DNA from: an uncultured Erysipelotrichaceae bacterium
GTDB lineage: Bacteria > Bacillota_I > Bacilli_A > RFN20 > CAG-826
Assembly (NCBI GenBank): GCA_900321535.1
Contig: ONWJ01000262.1
Coordinates: 1 to 7,973, forward strand
DNA: 7,973 bases
Reading direction: 5' to 3'
Made by a program: the position numbers and the translations under genes. Positions 1 through 6,018 of the stretch are shown one piece after another (the first letter of the stretch is position 1; each line of letters opens with the position of its first letter). Under the pieces are notes generated by a model that was given only the letters and a program-made list of their open reading frames with translations, had not been told where the DNA came from and made no database searches.

Positions 1-1203
1 ATCGTTAGGGACGTTTTGGTTTAGTTTGCATTTCGGCGCGACGATGCTATTTTCGCCCACGGAAACGCCGTTTTGAACCTCGATGGTGGTGTACACGATC
101 GGGACGGAAAGGCCCAAGCCTTTATGGAATCCGAAACCGCGTTTTGCAACGTCTAATGGATGATTGGAGGCAAATAGCACGCAGTTACTCCCAATGTTTA
201 CATCGTTTCCTAGGCGAACGAGCCCGCCCAAGCTGACATTATCCCCGATGACGACGTTGTCACCCAAGGCGACGATGCCGATCAAATCCATGAAGAAATT
301 CTTCCCGATGACGATGTTCTTTCCGTGAATTGGGAAAAGCTCATCGATAATTTCTTCTCGCTGTTTTGGAGTCAAAGTTGGATCATCGAGTCGACGGCAT
401 AAGGCATGGGTTCTTAGGTAAAGGAACCCTAGAGAAATGGAGGCGGTAGAAAAGCCTTTTCCCCGCAGAACCTTGCTATATAGTCCTCCAGGAGCCCCGC
501 ATTTTTTGGTTTTCATGACCGCTCTTGCGGTTTCGATTTCCTCGTCGGAAAGGACTTTTTCTTCGGGAATAGAGAACATCTCGCCTTTCTCGATGGGGCG
601 TTTCACTTTGGCAGGACGGCCTAAGGCTAGAACGCCAGACGGGATGTCTTCATTGACGAATCCGCCGGCTCCGACGACGCTATTCTCGCCAACGTTGATG
701 CCAGGAAGATAGGTGACGCCTCCGCCAAACCATACCCCAGCCCCGATGATGGCGGTTTTTCTTTCACCCGGAGTTTCTTGGATGCGTACGTTTGGACCAA
801 ACTGCGCGTTATGGCCGATATAAACGTCGGTGTTGTATCCGAATTTCGCATTGACGTTGAGGAAGACACTGTTTTCAATGCGGACATTTCCAATGACAAG
901 TTGAAGTCCTCGACGGATATAGGAGATGCCAGGGCAACGAGGGAAAAGACGCTTTAAGAGATAGTTCTTTCTCCCGTTTTCCTTGCTCTTGTTGGCAGGG
1001 TTTGTCGCCAGCATATTCCATTCGTTGCATAGCTGCTCTGAAACAGCGAAAAGCCGCTTGACGCCGAGGCTTTCCAAATCCCCTTTGCCTTGATAATAAA
1101 GCGAAATGTCATCTAACTCTCTCGCATTAAAATCAAAATACTTCATCAAATGTTCCATTTTGATGGCGAGCTCTTCTTGCTTTCTTTTCTCAGTCCATTC
1201 CAT
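1..1203 (-). CDS. Tandem hexapeptide-repeat (MAT/GAT-like) O-acetyltransferase, 3' end outside window
   Basis: The reading frame is open for 401 codons from ATG at 1203 to the window edge, so the C-terminus is missing. Residues 1-100 are helical and resemble the N-terminal cap of maltose/galactoside acetyltransferases. Module 1 (about 103-204) has hexapeptide turns, an N-x-N motif (FLNVN, 114-118) and the typical closing block VWFGGG...LPG...GAGGFVNEDIPSG...GRPAKV (157-200). A linker (about 205-290) leads to a second cap (LDDPTLTP, 272-279) and module 2 (about 291 to past 401) with ASNHPLD (345-351). Family knowledge: these enzymes are trimeric and move acetyl from acetyl-CoA to a sugar or similar hydroxyl, using the His of the HPxD loop as base. 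Module 1 lacks that loop (QETPGERK, 142-149), so only module 2 has the His (H348). The start is supported by AAAGG (1211-1215) seven bases upstream. Family assignment is firm; the substrate is unknown. Confidence 0.85.
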   Translation of the reverse strand, partial: MEWTEKRKQEELAIKMEHLMKYFDFNARELDDISLYYQGKGDLESLGVKRLFAVSEQLCNEWNMLATNPANKSKENGRKNYLLKRLFPRCPGISYIRRGLQLVIGNVRIENSVFLNVNAKFGYNTDVYIGHNAQFGPNVRIQETPGERKTAIIGAGVWFGGGVTYLPGINVGENSVVGAGGFVNEDIPSGVLALGRPAKVKRPIEKGEMFSIPEEKVLSDEEIETARAVMKTKKCGAPGGLYSKVLRGKGFSTASISLGFLYLRTHALCRRLDDPTLTPKQREEIIDELFPIHGKNIVIGKNFFMDLIGIVALGDNVVIGDNVSLGGLVRLGNDVNIGSNCVLFASNHPLDVAKRGFGFHKGLGLSVPIVYTTIEVQNGVSVGENSIVAPKCKLNQNVPND

Positions 1204-1222
1204 AACGTGACCTTTATGTATT

Positions 1223-1246
1223 GAGATGTCCTAACAAGGACGTCTC
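1223..1246 (-). promoter_or_regulatory. Stem-loop in the 5' leader of the tandem acetyltransferase
   Basis: GAGATGTCC (1223-1231) and GGACGTCTC (1238-1246) pair over nine positions, with one non-Watson-Crick position, around a six-base loop. The hairpin lies between the proposed start of transcription and the ribosome site of the minus-strand gene. No T-run follows it on either strand, so it is not an ordinary terminator. Just outside it, GTTTGATAAAC (1247-1257) is another short inverted repeat. It could stabilise the mRNA or be a protein-binding site; the function is not shown. Confidence 0.4.
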
Positions 1247-1259
1247 GTTTGATAAACAT

Positions 1260-1286
1260 ATTATAATCGACGGAGCAATTCATCAA
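1260..1286 (-). promoter_or_regulatory. Probable sigma-A promoter of the tandem acetyltransferase
   Basis: Read on the minus strand, a perfect -10 TATAAT lies at 1265-1260. A TTGATG -35-like hexamer (4 of 6) lies at 1286-1281. The 15 bp spacer is short, which lowers confidence. Transcription would start near 1253 and give a leader of about 50 nt containing the 1223-1246 hairpin and the AAAGG ribosome site. Confidence 0.5.
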
Positions 1287-1428
1287 CGAGTACATCGATT
1301 CCGTCTCAAAGATTTCGCAAAACCGTAGCAAAAACGGCTCTGTTTCGTTTTTCAGAGAACCGCAAAGGAAATTCGGCGTCGATTACAAACTCAAATTCGG
1401 CGACAAGAACTCAATCGACAAAAAGTAG
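1267..1428 (+). pseudogene. Possible decayed coding fragment, unknown protein
   Basis: One plus-strand frame from 1267 to a TAG at 1426-1428 reads as plausible protein: EQFINEYIDSVSKISQNRSK from residue 3, then NGSVSFFREPQ, RKFGVDYKLKF and GDKNSIDKK. Codons mostly end in C or G, as in the real genes here. It has no start codon, and a stop (1264-1266) precedes it directly. Another frame upstream (1206-1271) also reads as plausible protein (RDLYVLRCPNKDVSFDKHIII), which would fit a frameshifted remnant. The fragment overlaps the minus-strand acetyltransferase promoter. I do not recognise the family, and chance is a real alternative. Confidence 0.25.
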
Positions 1429-1506
1429 AGGACAATCACGCTTGACGAAAGCATAACTTCGGTCACGGTAGGAATACGGTTAAGGCAGTACACTTTTTGG
1501 TGTGGG

Positions 1507-1515
1507 TGTTATCAT
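1507..1515 (+). promoter_or_regulatory. Extended -10 promoter immediately before the metallophosphoesterase
   Basis: TG at 1507-1508, one base, then TATCAT (1510-1515, 5 of 6 to consensus) form an extended -10 element. No good -35 is visible, which is common for extended -10 promoters. Only nine bases separate it from the ATG at 1525, so the predicted start of transcription falls at or next to the ATG. No Shine-Dalgarno sequence is present there, so the two observations agree on a leaderless mRNA. Confidence 0.4.
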
Positions 1516-1524
1516 AACTTACGC

Positions 1525-2388
1525 ATGAAAACCTACTTTGCATGTTCTGATATCCACGGATTCTATGATGAATTCATCGCGTCACTTTCTAAGGCGGATT
1601 TTCAGATTGAGAACCCCGACCATATTCTCATTGTCTGCGGGGATATCTTTGACCGTGGGGAAAAGCCGCTTGAAGTGCTCCGATTCTTTAAAGAATTGCC
1701 AAGAGAGCGTCGGTATTTAGTGCGTGGCAATCATGAGTTGCTTCTAAGGTCTTTGATTCATCGTAAGCGTCCTTTGGAATTTGATTATCCGAATGGGACG
1801 TTCCAAACATTGCTCCAAATGTCGCCAGAGTATTATTCGGTTCTTTCGGCATGGCTAGAGGAACATCCTAGGCCGCATTCGCTGATTGGGTCGATCGAGT
1901 GGGAAATTGAATATGCGGCCTTCGAAGAGAAAAACGGTGCAAATATCTATGATAGCCAAACCGCCAAGGACTTCTTGGATTGGCTTGCTAGCGATGAATG
2001 GGTTAATTACCTTGAATTAGGTCGTTATGTCTTTGTTCATTCCGTCGTTCCTAAGACGGATATTTATGATCAATCATGGAGAGAGCGATCAAACAAGCAA
2101 TGGGAAGAAGCGATGTGGAAGAACCCTTGGAAGTTCTACCGCAATGGCTATTGGAAATTAGAAGAGCAGCAAGGAAAAGTGCTTGTCTGCGGCCATTGGC
2201 ACACCAGCGATTTCTATAACAATCTGCTCTATCTGCACGAAAAAGAAAAACGGTTGGATATCCATAAATCCAACCCGATTTTCCAGTCTGATTTGTGCCC
2301 AGGACTTATTGGACTTGATGCCTGCACGGTTTTGACACATACGGTCAATGTGCTGGTATTAAATGAAAAAGAGCTAGGATTTGAATAG
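1525..2388 (+). CDS. Calcineurin-like metallophosphoesterase (PPP-type phosphatase)
   Basis: This 287-residue protein has the metallophosphoesterase metal-binding motifs in order: SDIHG (8-12, D9 and H11), GDIFDRG (39-45, D40 and D43), GNHE (68-71, N69 and H70), a likely metal-binding His in FVHS (H172) and GHWH (223-226, H224 and H226). The GDxxDRG and GNHE spacing is that of PPP-type serine/threonine phosphatases and their small bacterial relatives, which hydrolyse phosphoesters with two metal ions. There is no signal peptide or membrane segment, so it is probably cytosolic. The natural substrate cannot be told from sequence: protein phosphate, nucleotide or diadenosine tetraphosphate are possible. 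The start is set by the MKTYFACSDIHG N-terminus, which matches the family. The last 15 bp overlap the end of trmL on the other strand. Confidence 0.9.
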   Translation: MKTYFACSDIHGFYDEFIASLSKADFQIENPDHILIVCGDIFDRGEKPLEVLRFFKELPRERRYLVRGNHELLLRSLIHRKRPLEFDYPNGTFQTLLQMSPEYYSVLSAWLEEHPRPHSLIGSIEWEIEYAAFEEKNGANIYDSQTAKDFLDWLASDEWVNYLELGRYVFVHSVVPKTDIYDQSWRERSNKQWEEAMWKNPWKFYRNGYWKLEEQQGKVLVCGHWHTSDFYNNLLYLHEKEKRLDIHKSNPIFQSDLCPGLIGLDACTVLTHTVNVLVLNEKELGFE

Positions 2389-2402
2389 TTTTCCAGCTTT
2401 TT
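2366..2402. terminator. Bidirectional intrinsic terminator in overlapping gene ends
   Basis: AGCT (2372-2375) plus GGA (2377-2379) pair with TCC (2392-2394) plus AGCT (2395-2398), with one bulged base (2376) and a 12-base loop. Five A (2366-2370) flank the left arm and five T (2398-2402) close the right arm, so each strand reads as hairpin plus T-tract. It lies at the convergent ends of the metallophosphoesterase and trmL. The metallophosphoesterase stop is in the loop and the trmL stop is in the stem. Confidence 0.6.
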
Positions 2403-2865
2403 CAAGCCCTTCGAATTGATGTTGACGAAGCACTTCGTAGGTTGCGATGGCAACTGCATTCGATAAGTTTAAGGATCGCAATCCTTCTCTCATCGGCATA
2501 CGAAGGCAGTGGTCGTGGTGTTGCTTCAATAAGGATTCCGGGATGCCTTTGGTTTCCTTGCCAAACATCAAATACACCTCTTCTTCGAAAGCCGGCTCAC
2601 AATAAACGCGATCGGCTTTCTTGGAGAAATAATAGACAATCGCCCCTGGGTTCTTCTGGTAAAACTCTTCCACGTTTTCATAGACGTGGAGATCAAGAAG
2701 ATCCCAGTAATCTAGCCCGGCTCGTTTCATATATTTGTCATCTAAAGAAAAGCCAAGTGGCTTGATTAAATGAAGGCTTGCCCCGACTGCGGCGCAGGTG
2801 CGAGCGATGTTGCCTGTGTTCTGTGGAATCTCAGGTTCATGTAAGGCAATGTGAAGGTGTGACAT
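2374..2865 (-). CDS. trmL: tRNA (cytidine/uridine-34 2'-O)-methyltransferase TrmL (SPOUT family)
   Basis: This 163-residue protein is close to the usual length of TrmL (YibK/CspR). All three SPOUT motifs are visible: EPEIPQNTGNIART (10-23, with N16 and R22), FGKETKGIPESLL (101-113) and RMPMREGLRSLNLSNAVAIA (122-141). The last two form the trefoil knot that binds S-adenosylmethionine. Family knowledge: the homodimer methylates the ribose 2'-hydroxyl of the wobble base 34 in certain tRNA-Leu isoacceptors, in the cytosol. The protein has the catalytic core alone, without the extra RNA-binding domain seen in larger SpoU-type enzymes. A GAGG lies only three bases before the ATG, a tight but usable ribosome site. 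The gene is divergent from the DeoR regulator and overlaps the metallophosphoesterase end by 15 bp. Confidence 0.95.
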   Translation of the reverse strand: MSHLHIALHEPEIPQNTGNIARTCAAVGASLHLIKPLGFSLDDKYMKRAGLDYWDLLDLHVYENVEEFYQKNPGAIVYYFSKKADRVYCEPAFEEEVYLMFGKETKGIPESLLKQHHDHCLRMPMREGLRSLNLSNAVAIATYEVLRQHQFEGLEKAGKLFKS

Positions 2866-2922
2866 ATGCCTCGAAATGATACAGGATTTTCTGCGCCGAT
2901 GGGGTAGTTCGTATGTTTTTCT

Positions 2923-2951
2923 TTGATTTTCCCATGTTCAGGGATTAGATT
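2923..2951 (+). promoter_or_regulatory. Candidate promoter of the DeoR-family gene
   Basis: TTGATT (2923-2928) and TAGATT (2946-2951) are each 4 of 6 to consensus with an ideal 17 bp spacer. The palindrome GATTAATC (2948-2955) overlaps the -10 and would be a natural place for a repressor, perhaps the DeoR protein itself. The predicted start of transcription (about 2958) falls on the ribosome site at 2956-2961, which argues against this exact placement. Confidence 0.25.
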
Positions 2952-2955
2952 AATC

Positions 2956-2961
2956 AAGAGG
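2956..2961 (+). promoter_or_regulatory. Ribosome binding site that decides the DeoR start
   Basis: AAGAGG ends three bases before an ATG at 2965 and nine bases before an in-frame ATG at 2971. The second spacing is normal and the first is too short, so I take 2971 as the start. Using 2965 would only add Met-His. Confidence 0.55.
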
Positions 2962-2970
2962 TAAATGCAT

Positions 2971-3738
2971 ATGAGCTCAGTTGTTTTGGACGATAGACAA
3001 AAGAAGATTGTTGCCTTGGTCAAAAAGCATGGCTTTGTTTCTATTGAAGATTTGGCCGAGCGGCTTTCGATTGCAAAAGGCGTGGTTCGTCGTGAACTAG
3101 CGATCATCGAAAAGGCGGGCGAGATTGTCCGGATGCGCGGTGGCGCAGCGCTTCCTACCGATGACGTAGGCGACCTTGGCGCGTCAGAAAGAAGGCAGAT
3201 CAACGGCGATGCAAAGCTTGCGATGGCCAAAGCCGCTGGCAAGCACATCATCGACGAAGGAACCTATTTCCTTGATAGCTCAACAACCGTCGAAGCCTTG
3301 ATTCCTTATTTAAAGAAGAGGAAGGCTATCACCGTTGTTACCAATTCCGTTTATGCCGCTGGAATGTTGGCTGAGGCTGGTATCAAGACTTATTTGGCTG
3401 GTGGACTCGTCAATGGCGACATCACCGCGACCGTCGGTTACGATGCGATTGATTATCTAGAAGGATTCTATTGCGATACCTTTATCTTCTCTTGCCGTGG
3501 AATTAGTTTAGATGGGCCTGGCGAGAGCAATGCTGAGACGCAGCGCATCAAGAGAATGATGCTTGAGCATTCCTCCAACCATATCTTGGTGGTGGATTCC
3601 GCGAAGTTTGGCATCTCCATGCTTACGACCATCTGCGAACTCGATGAAATCGATGTGGTGATCACCAACGAAAAACCGGCGGATGCTTATCGCAAAGCAT
3701 TTGAAGCAGCTGGTATTGAATTGGTTGTTGCAAAATAA
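2971..3738 (+). CDS. DeoR/GlpR-family transcriptional regulator
   Basis: This 255-residue protein has the two-part DeoR layout. Residues 8-58 are the N-terminal helix-turn-helix (RQKKIVALVKKHGFVSIEDL... to VRMRGGA); VVRREL (38-43) replaces the commoner TIRRDL of the recognition helix. Residues about 80-235 are the sensor domain, related in fold to ribose-5-phosphate isomerase, with LDSSTT (101-106), VVTNS (122-126), LAGG (142-145) and VVDSAKFG (207-214). Family members are usually repressors relieved by a phosphorylated sugar or nucleoside; the effector here is unknown. No sugar kinase or transporter is adjacent and a terminator follows, so the gene appears monocistronic and its targets lie elsewhere unless it controls itself. 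An in-frame ATG at 2965 is the alternative start. Confidence 0.9.
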   Translation: MSSVVLDDRQKKIVALVKKHGFVSIEDLAERLSIAKGVVRRELAIIEKAGEIVRMRGGAALPTDDVGDLGASERRQINGDAKLAMAKAAGKHIIDEGTYFLDSSTTVEALIPYLKKRKAITVVTNSVYAAGMLAEAGIKTYLAGGLVNGDITATVGYDAIDYLEGFYCDTFIFSCRGISLDGPGESNAETQRIKRMMLEHSSNHILVVDSAKFGISMLTTICELDEIDVVITNEKPADAYRKAFEAAGIELVVAK

Positions 3739-3758
3739 AACGATTCCTATGATGAATG

Positions 3759-3785
3759 GCTCTGCTTCGTGCAGGGCTTTTCTTT
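3759..3785 (+). terminator. Intrinsic terminator after the DeoR-family gene
   Basis: GCTCTGC (3759-3765) pairs with GCAGGGC (3771-3777), with one G-T pair, around a TTCGT loop, followed by TTTTCTTT. It starts 20 bases after the stop codon. Confidence 0.85.
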
Positions 3786-3845
3786 CGGTGCATTATTTTG
3801 GATATATGGAAGAATAAGTGAAAGAATAATGGAAAGGAGTTATTC

Positions 3846-4361
3846 ATGAATCGAATCATCAAAGAAAGAAGGGCTTGCAGGAAGTTTGATTCCGCAAGAG
3901 AAGTTGAAGCGGCGAAAATCGAGGAAATCGTTCAGGCTGGATTGGTCTCACCGACTGGCATGAACACCCAGAACGTTCTCTTTTTCGTGATTGAGAATAA
4001 AAGGAAACGCGATGAGTATGCAAAGATGAACGCGGCGGTCGCTGGATGGAACAGGGATCCGTTCTATGGCGCCCCTGTTGTCATCGTCGTGGCGAGCAAG
4101 AAAACGAGCCTTGCAGAACTAGATGGTTCGGCGGCCATTATGTCTATGCTTCTAGAAGCCACCAACCAAGGCCTAGGGACTTGCTGGATTCACCGCGCGA
4201 AAGAGGTTCTTGCAACGGAAGAGGGAAGAGCGCTCTTCGCTGAGACCGGTCTAGATTTCAATGACTATGTTGGAATCGGTAATATCGCACTTGGCTATCC
4301 ACTGGAAGCGACGAAGACCACGAAAGAAATCAAACCTGGACGTGTCTTCTACCTTAAATAA
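3846..4361 (+). CDS. Nitroreductase-family FMN oxidoreductase
   Basis: This 171-residue protein is a compact member of the nitroreductase family: homodimeric cytosolic flavoproteins that use NAD(P)H to reduce nitro compounds, quinones or related acceptors. Visible marks are RRACRKF (8-14, the FMN phosphate-binding start), SPTGMNTQ (35-42, flavin contacts), APVVIVV (76-82), DGSAAIMSMLLEATNQGLGTC (93-113) and GIGNIALGYP (143-152, the closing flavin-binding strand). CWIHRA (113-118) resembles a subgroup common in anaerobic Bacillota and Bacteroidota. The physiological substrate is unknown. A strong AAAGGAG (3833-3839) lies six bases before the ATG. Terminators on both sides make it a single-gene unit. 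No clear promoter was found in 3786-3832, though two copies of AAGAATAA (3810-3817 and 3822-3829) lie there. Confidence 0.9.
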   Translation: MNRIIKERRACRKFDSAREVEAAKIEEIVQAGLVSPTGMNTQNVLFFVIENKRKRDEYAKMNAAVAGWNRDPFYGAPVVIVVASKKTSLAELDGSAAIMSMLLEATNQGLGTCWIHRAKEVLATEEGRALFAETGLDFNDYVGIGNIALGYPLEATKTTKEIKPGRVFYLK

Positions 4362-4365
4362 AGCT

Positions 4366-4392
4366 GACGCACCCCAATGGTGCGTTTTCTTT
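4366..4392 (+). terminator. Intrinsic terminator after the nitroreductase
   Basis: ACGCACC (4367-4373) pairs perfectly with GGTGCGT (4379-4385) around a five-base loop, followed by TTTCTTT. It begins five bases after the nitroreductase stop codon. Its T-rich tail runs directly into the -35 region of the next promoter. Confidence 0.9.
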
Positions 4393-4420
4393 ACACAAAA
4401 AAGAGGTTCCATGAGATAAT
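4390..4420 (+). promoter_or_regulatory. Extended -10 promoter of the dinB/uvrX-like operon
   Basis: TTTACA (4390-4395, 5 of 6) lies 19 bases before GATAAT (4415-4420, 5 of 6), which is preceded by TG at 4412-4413 (extended -10). Only seven bases separate the -10 from the ATG at 4428, so transcription should start at or within a base or two of the start codon. I see no LexA-type GAAC-N4-GTTC box around it. Confidence 0.5.
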
Positions 4421-4427
4421 TCGAGCC

Positions 4428-5702
4428 ATGGAAAAGCAGAGGGTTTATTTTGTTATCGACGCTCGAAGTTTTTATGCTTCGGTAGAATGCGCTGACCGCA
4501 ACTTAGACCCAATGACAACCAAACTCGTGGTCGCTGACGCTACGAGAACAGATAAAACCATCTGCCTTGCAGTGTCTCCTGCCTTAAAAGCCTTAGGCGT
4601 TAAGAACCGCTGCCGGCTCTTCCAAGTACCGAAGGAATATGATTTCATCGTCGCCAAACCAAGGATGAAGCGGTATGTTGAAGTCGCGGCCTCAATCTAC
4701 AAGATTTATCTCCAGTATCTTTCCAAAGAAGATATGCATGTCTATTCGATCGATGAGATTATTCTCGATGTTACCGACTACCTCTCTCTTTATAAAATCC
4801 GGGCGAAAGCATTCGCGATTCAGTTGATGGATGAGGTTAAGAAAAAACTTGGTATTCCAATGACCTGCGGCATCGGAACGAATATGTATTTAGCCAAAGT
4901 CGCATCGGCGATTACCGCCAAGCATTCTAATGATGGAATCGGCTGGTTAGATGAAGAAAAATTCATAAAAACGCTGCAAAACCACACTCCTTTGACAGAT
5001 TTTTGGCAAATTAGCCGCGGCATTTCCGCTCGGTTAGAAAAGCTTGGAATCTTTGATATGGAAGGTATCGCTAAGACCAACGAAGACCTTTTGTATAAAG
5101 AATTTGGGGTCAATGCCGAACTTATCATTGACCACGCTCGCGGCAAAGAGCCGGTCACGATGAAAGACATCAAATCCTATAAGGGACAGACGCATTCATT
5201 TTCCTCCGGCCAGATTTTGCCGAATGGCTATTCTCATAAAGACGCAAAGCTTGTCATTAAGGAAATGACGGACTCGTTATGCTTAGAAATGGCAAGGCAA
5301 GGCCTCGTGTCCAATACTGCGGGAGTGGATATCAATTACGACGATGATACGCATGACCGCGTTCACTTCTTGGTTCGGATTGGTTCAATGACCAATCTTT
5401 CGTCTTATTTCATGACCCCGATCGCCGAAGCCTTTGACCGTAAGGTCGATTGGACAAGAAAGATACGTCGAATCAACTTGGGTTTCATGGATGTCTGCAA
5501 TGAAGATTATGAGCAATACGACCTCTTCTCCGATATGGATGAGGTCGATAAAGAGAAGTCCGTTCGCGACGTTTTGCTCCAAATCCATGAGATGTATGGG
5601 AAGAATGCGGTGCTCCGCGGCATGGATTTCAAATCCGCGGCGACAAGAAGAGAACGCAACACCATGATCGGCGGGCACGCAGGAGGAGAGGACGATGCGT
5701 GA
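4428..5702 (+). CDS. Y-family translesion DNA polymerase (UvrX/YqjW-type, DinB/UmuC superfamily)
   Basis: This 424-residue polymerase copies past damaged template bases with low fidelity. The three catalytic acidic residues are present: D11 in FVIDARSFYASVE (8-20) and D109-E110 in YSIDE (106-110). Y16 is the probable steric gate against ribonucleotides. The fingers segment LVVADATRTDKTICLAVSPA (33-52), the thumb helix-hairpin-helix region (about 150-240) and the little-finger domain (about 250-350) follow in the usual order. QYDLF (363-367) matches the sliding-clamp binding motif. The C-terminal KNAVLRGMDF...RNTMIGGH block is typical of the Bacillota UvrX/YqjW group. An upstream in-frame ATG at 4377 lies inside the previous terminator, and the family N-terminus begins at 4428, so I use 4428. 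AAGAGG (4401-4406) is too far away to serve it. The gene overlaps the next by 8 bp. Confidence 0.93.
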   Translation: MEKQRVYFVIDARSFYASVECADRNLDPMTTKLVVADATRTDKTICLAVSPALKALGVKNRCRLFQVPKEYDFIVAKPRMKRYVEVAASIYKIYLQYLSKEDMHVYSIDEIILDVTDYLSLYKIRAKAFAIQLMDEVKKKLGIPMTCGIGTNMYLAKVASAITAKHSNDGIGWLDEEKFIKTLQNHTPLTDFWQISRGISARLEKLGIFDMEGIAKTNEDLLYKEFGVNAELIIDHARGKEPVTMKDIKSYKGQTHSFSSGQILPNGYSHKDAKLVIKEMTDSLCLEMARQGLVSNTAGVDINYDDDTHDRVHFLVRIGSMTNLSSYFMTPIAEAFDRKVDWTRKIRRINLGFMDVCNEDYEQYDLFSDMDEVDKEKSVRDVLLQIHEMYGKNAVLRGMDFKSAATRRERNTMIGGHAGGEDDA

Positions 5703-6018
5703 GAAAATGAGCATGAATAATCGGGCGAGACAGTTCTTGCCTTTTGACGCGATGAAGGGTCTTCAAGAAGCGCTTCGTGCGGCGGAATTCGAAAATGAAA
5801 GCGTCTCGCACCATCGCCTTTCGGAAGATGAAGCGGGACGCATCGGCGCTGTTTTAGCTCAGCTGAATGAGAAGAAGCAAGTCCATGTTCGTTATTTTGA
5901 GCAGGGGCATTACTTCGAACTAGATGGAGAGGCGAAGCTAGATCCTTATGAGTCGCTCTTAGTTTTCGAAGAGAAGAGCATACCCATTTTTGATATCTAT
6001 CAGCTAAACCTGATTTGA
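5695..6018 (+). CDS. YolD-like family protein, partner of the Y-family polymerase
   Basis: This 107-residue protein has the YolD-like signature NNRARQFLPFDAMKGLQEALR (8-28), followed by a small beta-rich part (HVRYFEQGHYFELDG, 64-78; SLLVFEEKSIPIFDIYQL, 87-104). Family knowledge: YolD-like proteins are small, often encoded beside UvrX/YqjW-type polymerases in Bacillota and their phages, and have been proposed as UmuD-like partners. The biochemical role is not settled. Its start overlaps the polymerase stop by 8 bp (ATGCGTGA), and AGGAGG (5681-5686) sits eight bases upstream, so the two are translationally coupled. ATGs at 5707 and 5713 are possible alternative starts but have poorer spacing. 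The stop codon abuts the htpG stop on the other strand with no base between. Confidence 0.88.
   Translation: MREKMSMNNRARQFLPFDAMKGLQEALRAAEFENESVSHHRLSEDEAGRIGAVLAQLNEKKQVHVRYFEQGHYFELDGEAKLDPYESLLVFEEKSIPIFDIYQLNLI

Noticed and set aside
1146..1331. Minus-strand open frame of 61 codons across the acetyltransferase start
   Set aside because: It overlaps the start of the well-supported acetyltransferase in another frame, has no family resemblance, and its start lies upstream of the proposed promoter.
3810..3829. Direct repeat AAGAATAA twice with a 12-base period before the nitroreductase
   Set aside because: It is short, A-rich, and next to a Shine-Dalgarno region where such sequence is common; only two copies exist.
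4377..4427. N-terminal extension of the polymerase by 17 residues from ATG 4377
   Set aside because: This ATG lies inside the nitroreductase terminator hairpin, upstream of the proposed promoter -10, and the added residues do not match the family N-terminus.
5999..6014. ATCAG/CTGAT hairpin at the yolD-like/htpG junction as a terminator
   Set aside because: The stem has only five pairs, mostly A-T, and the following bases are not a clean T-run, so it should be too weak.
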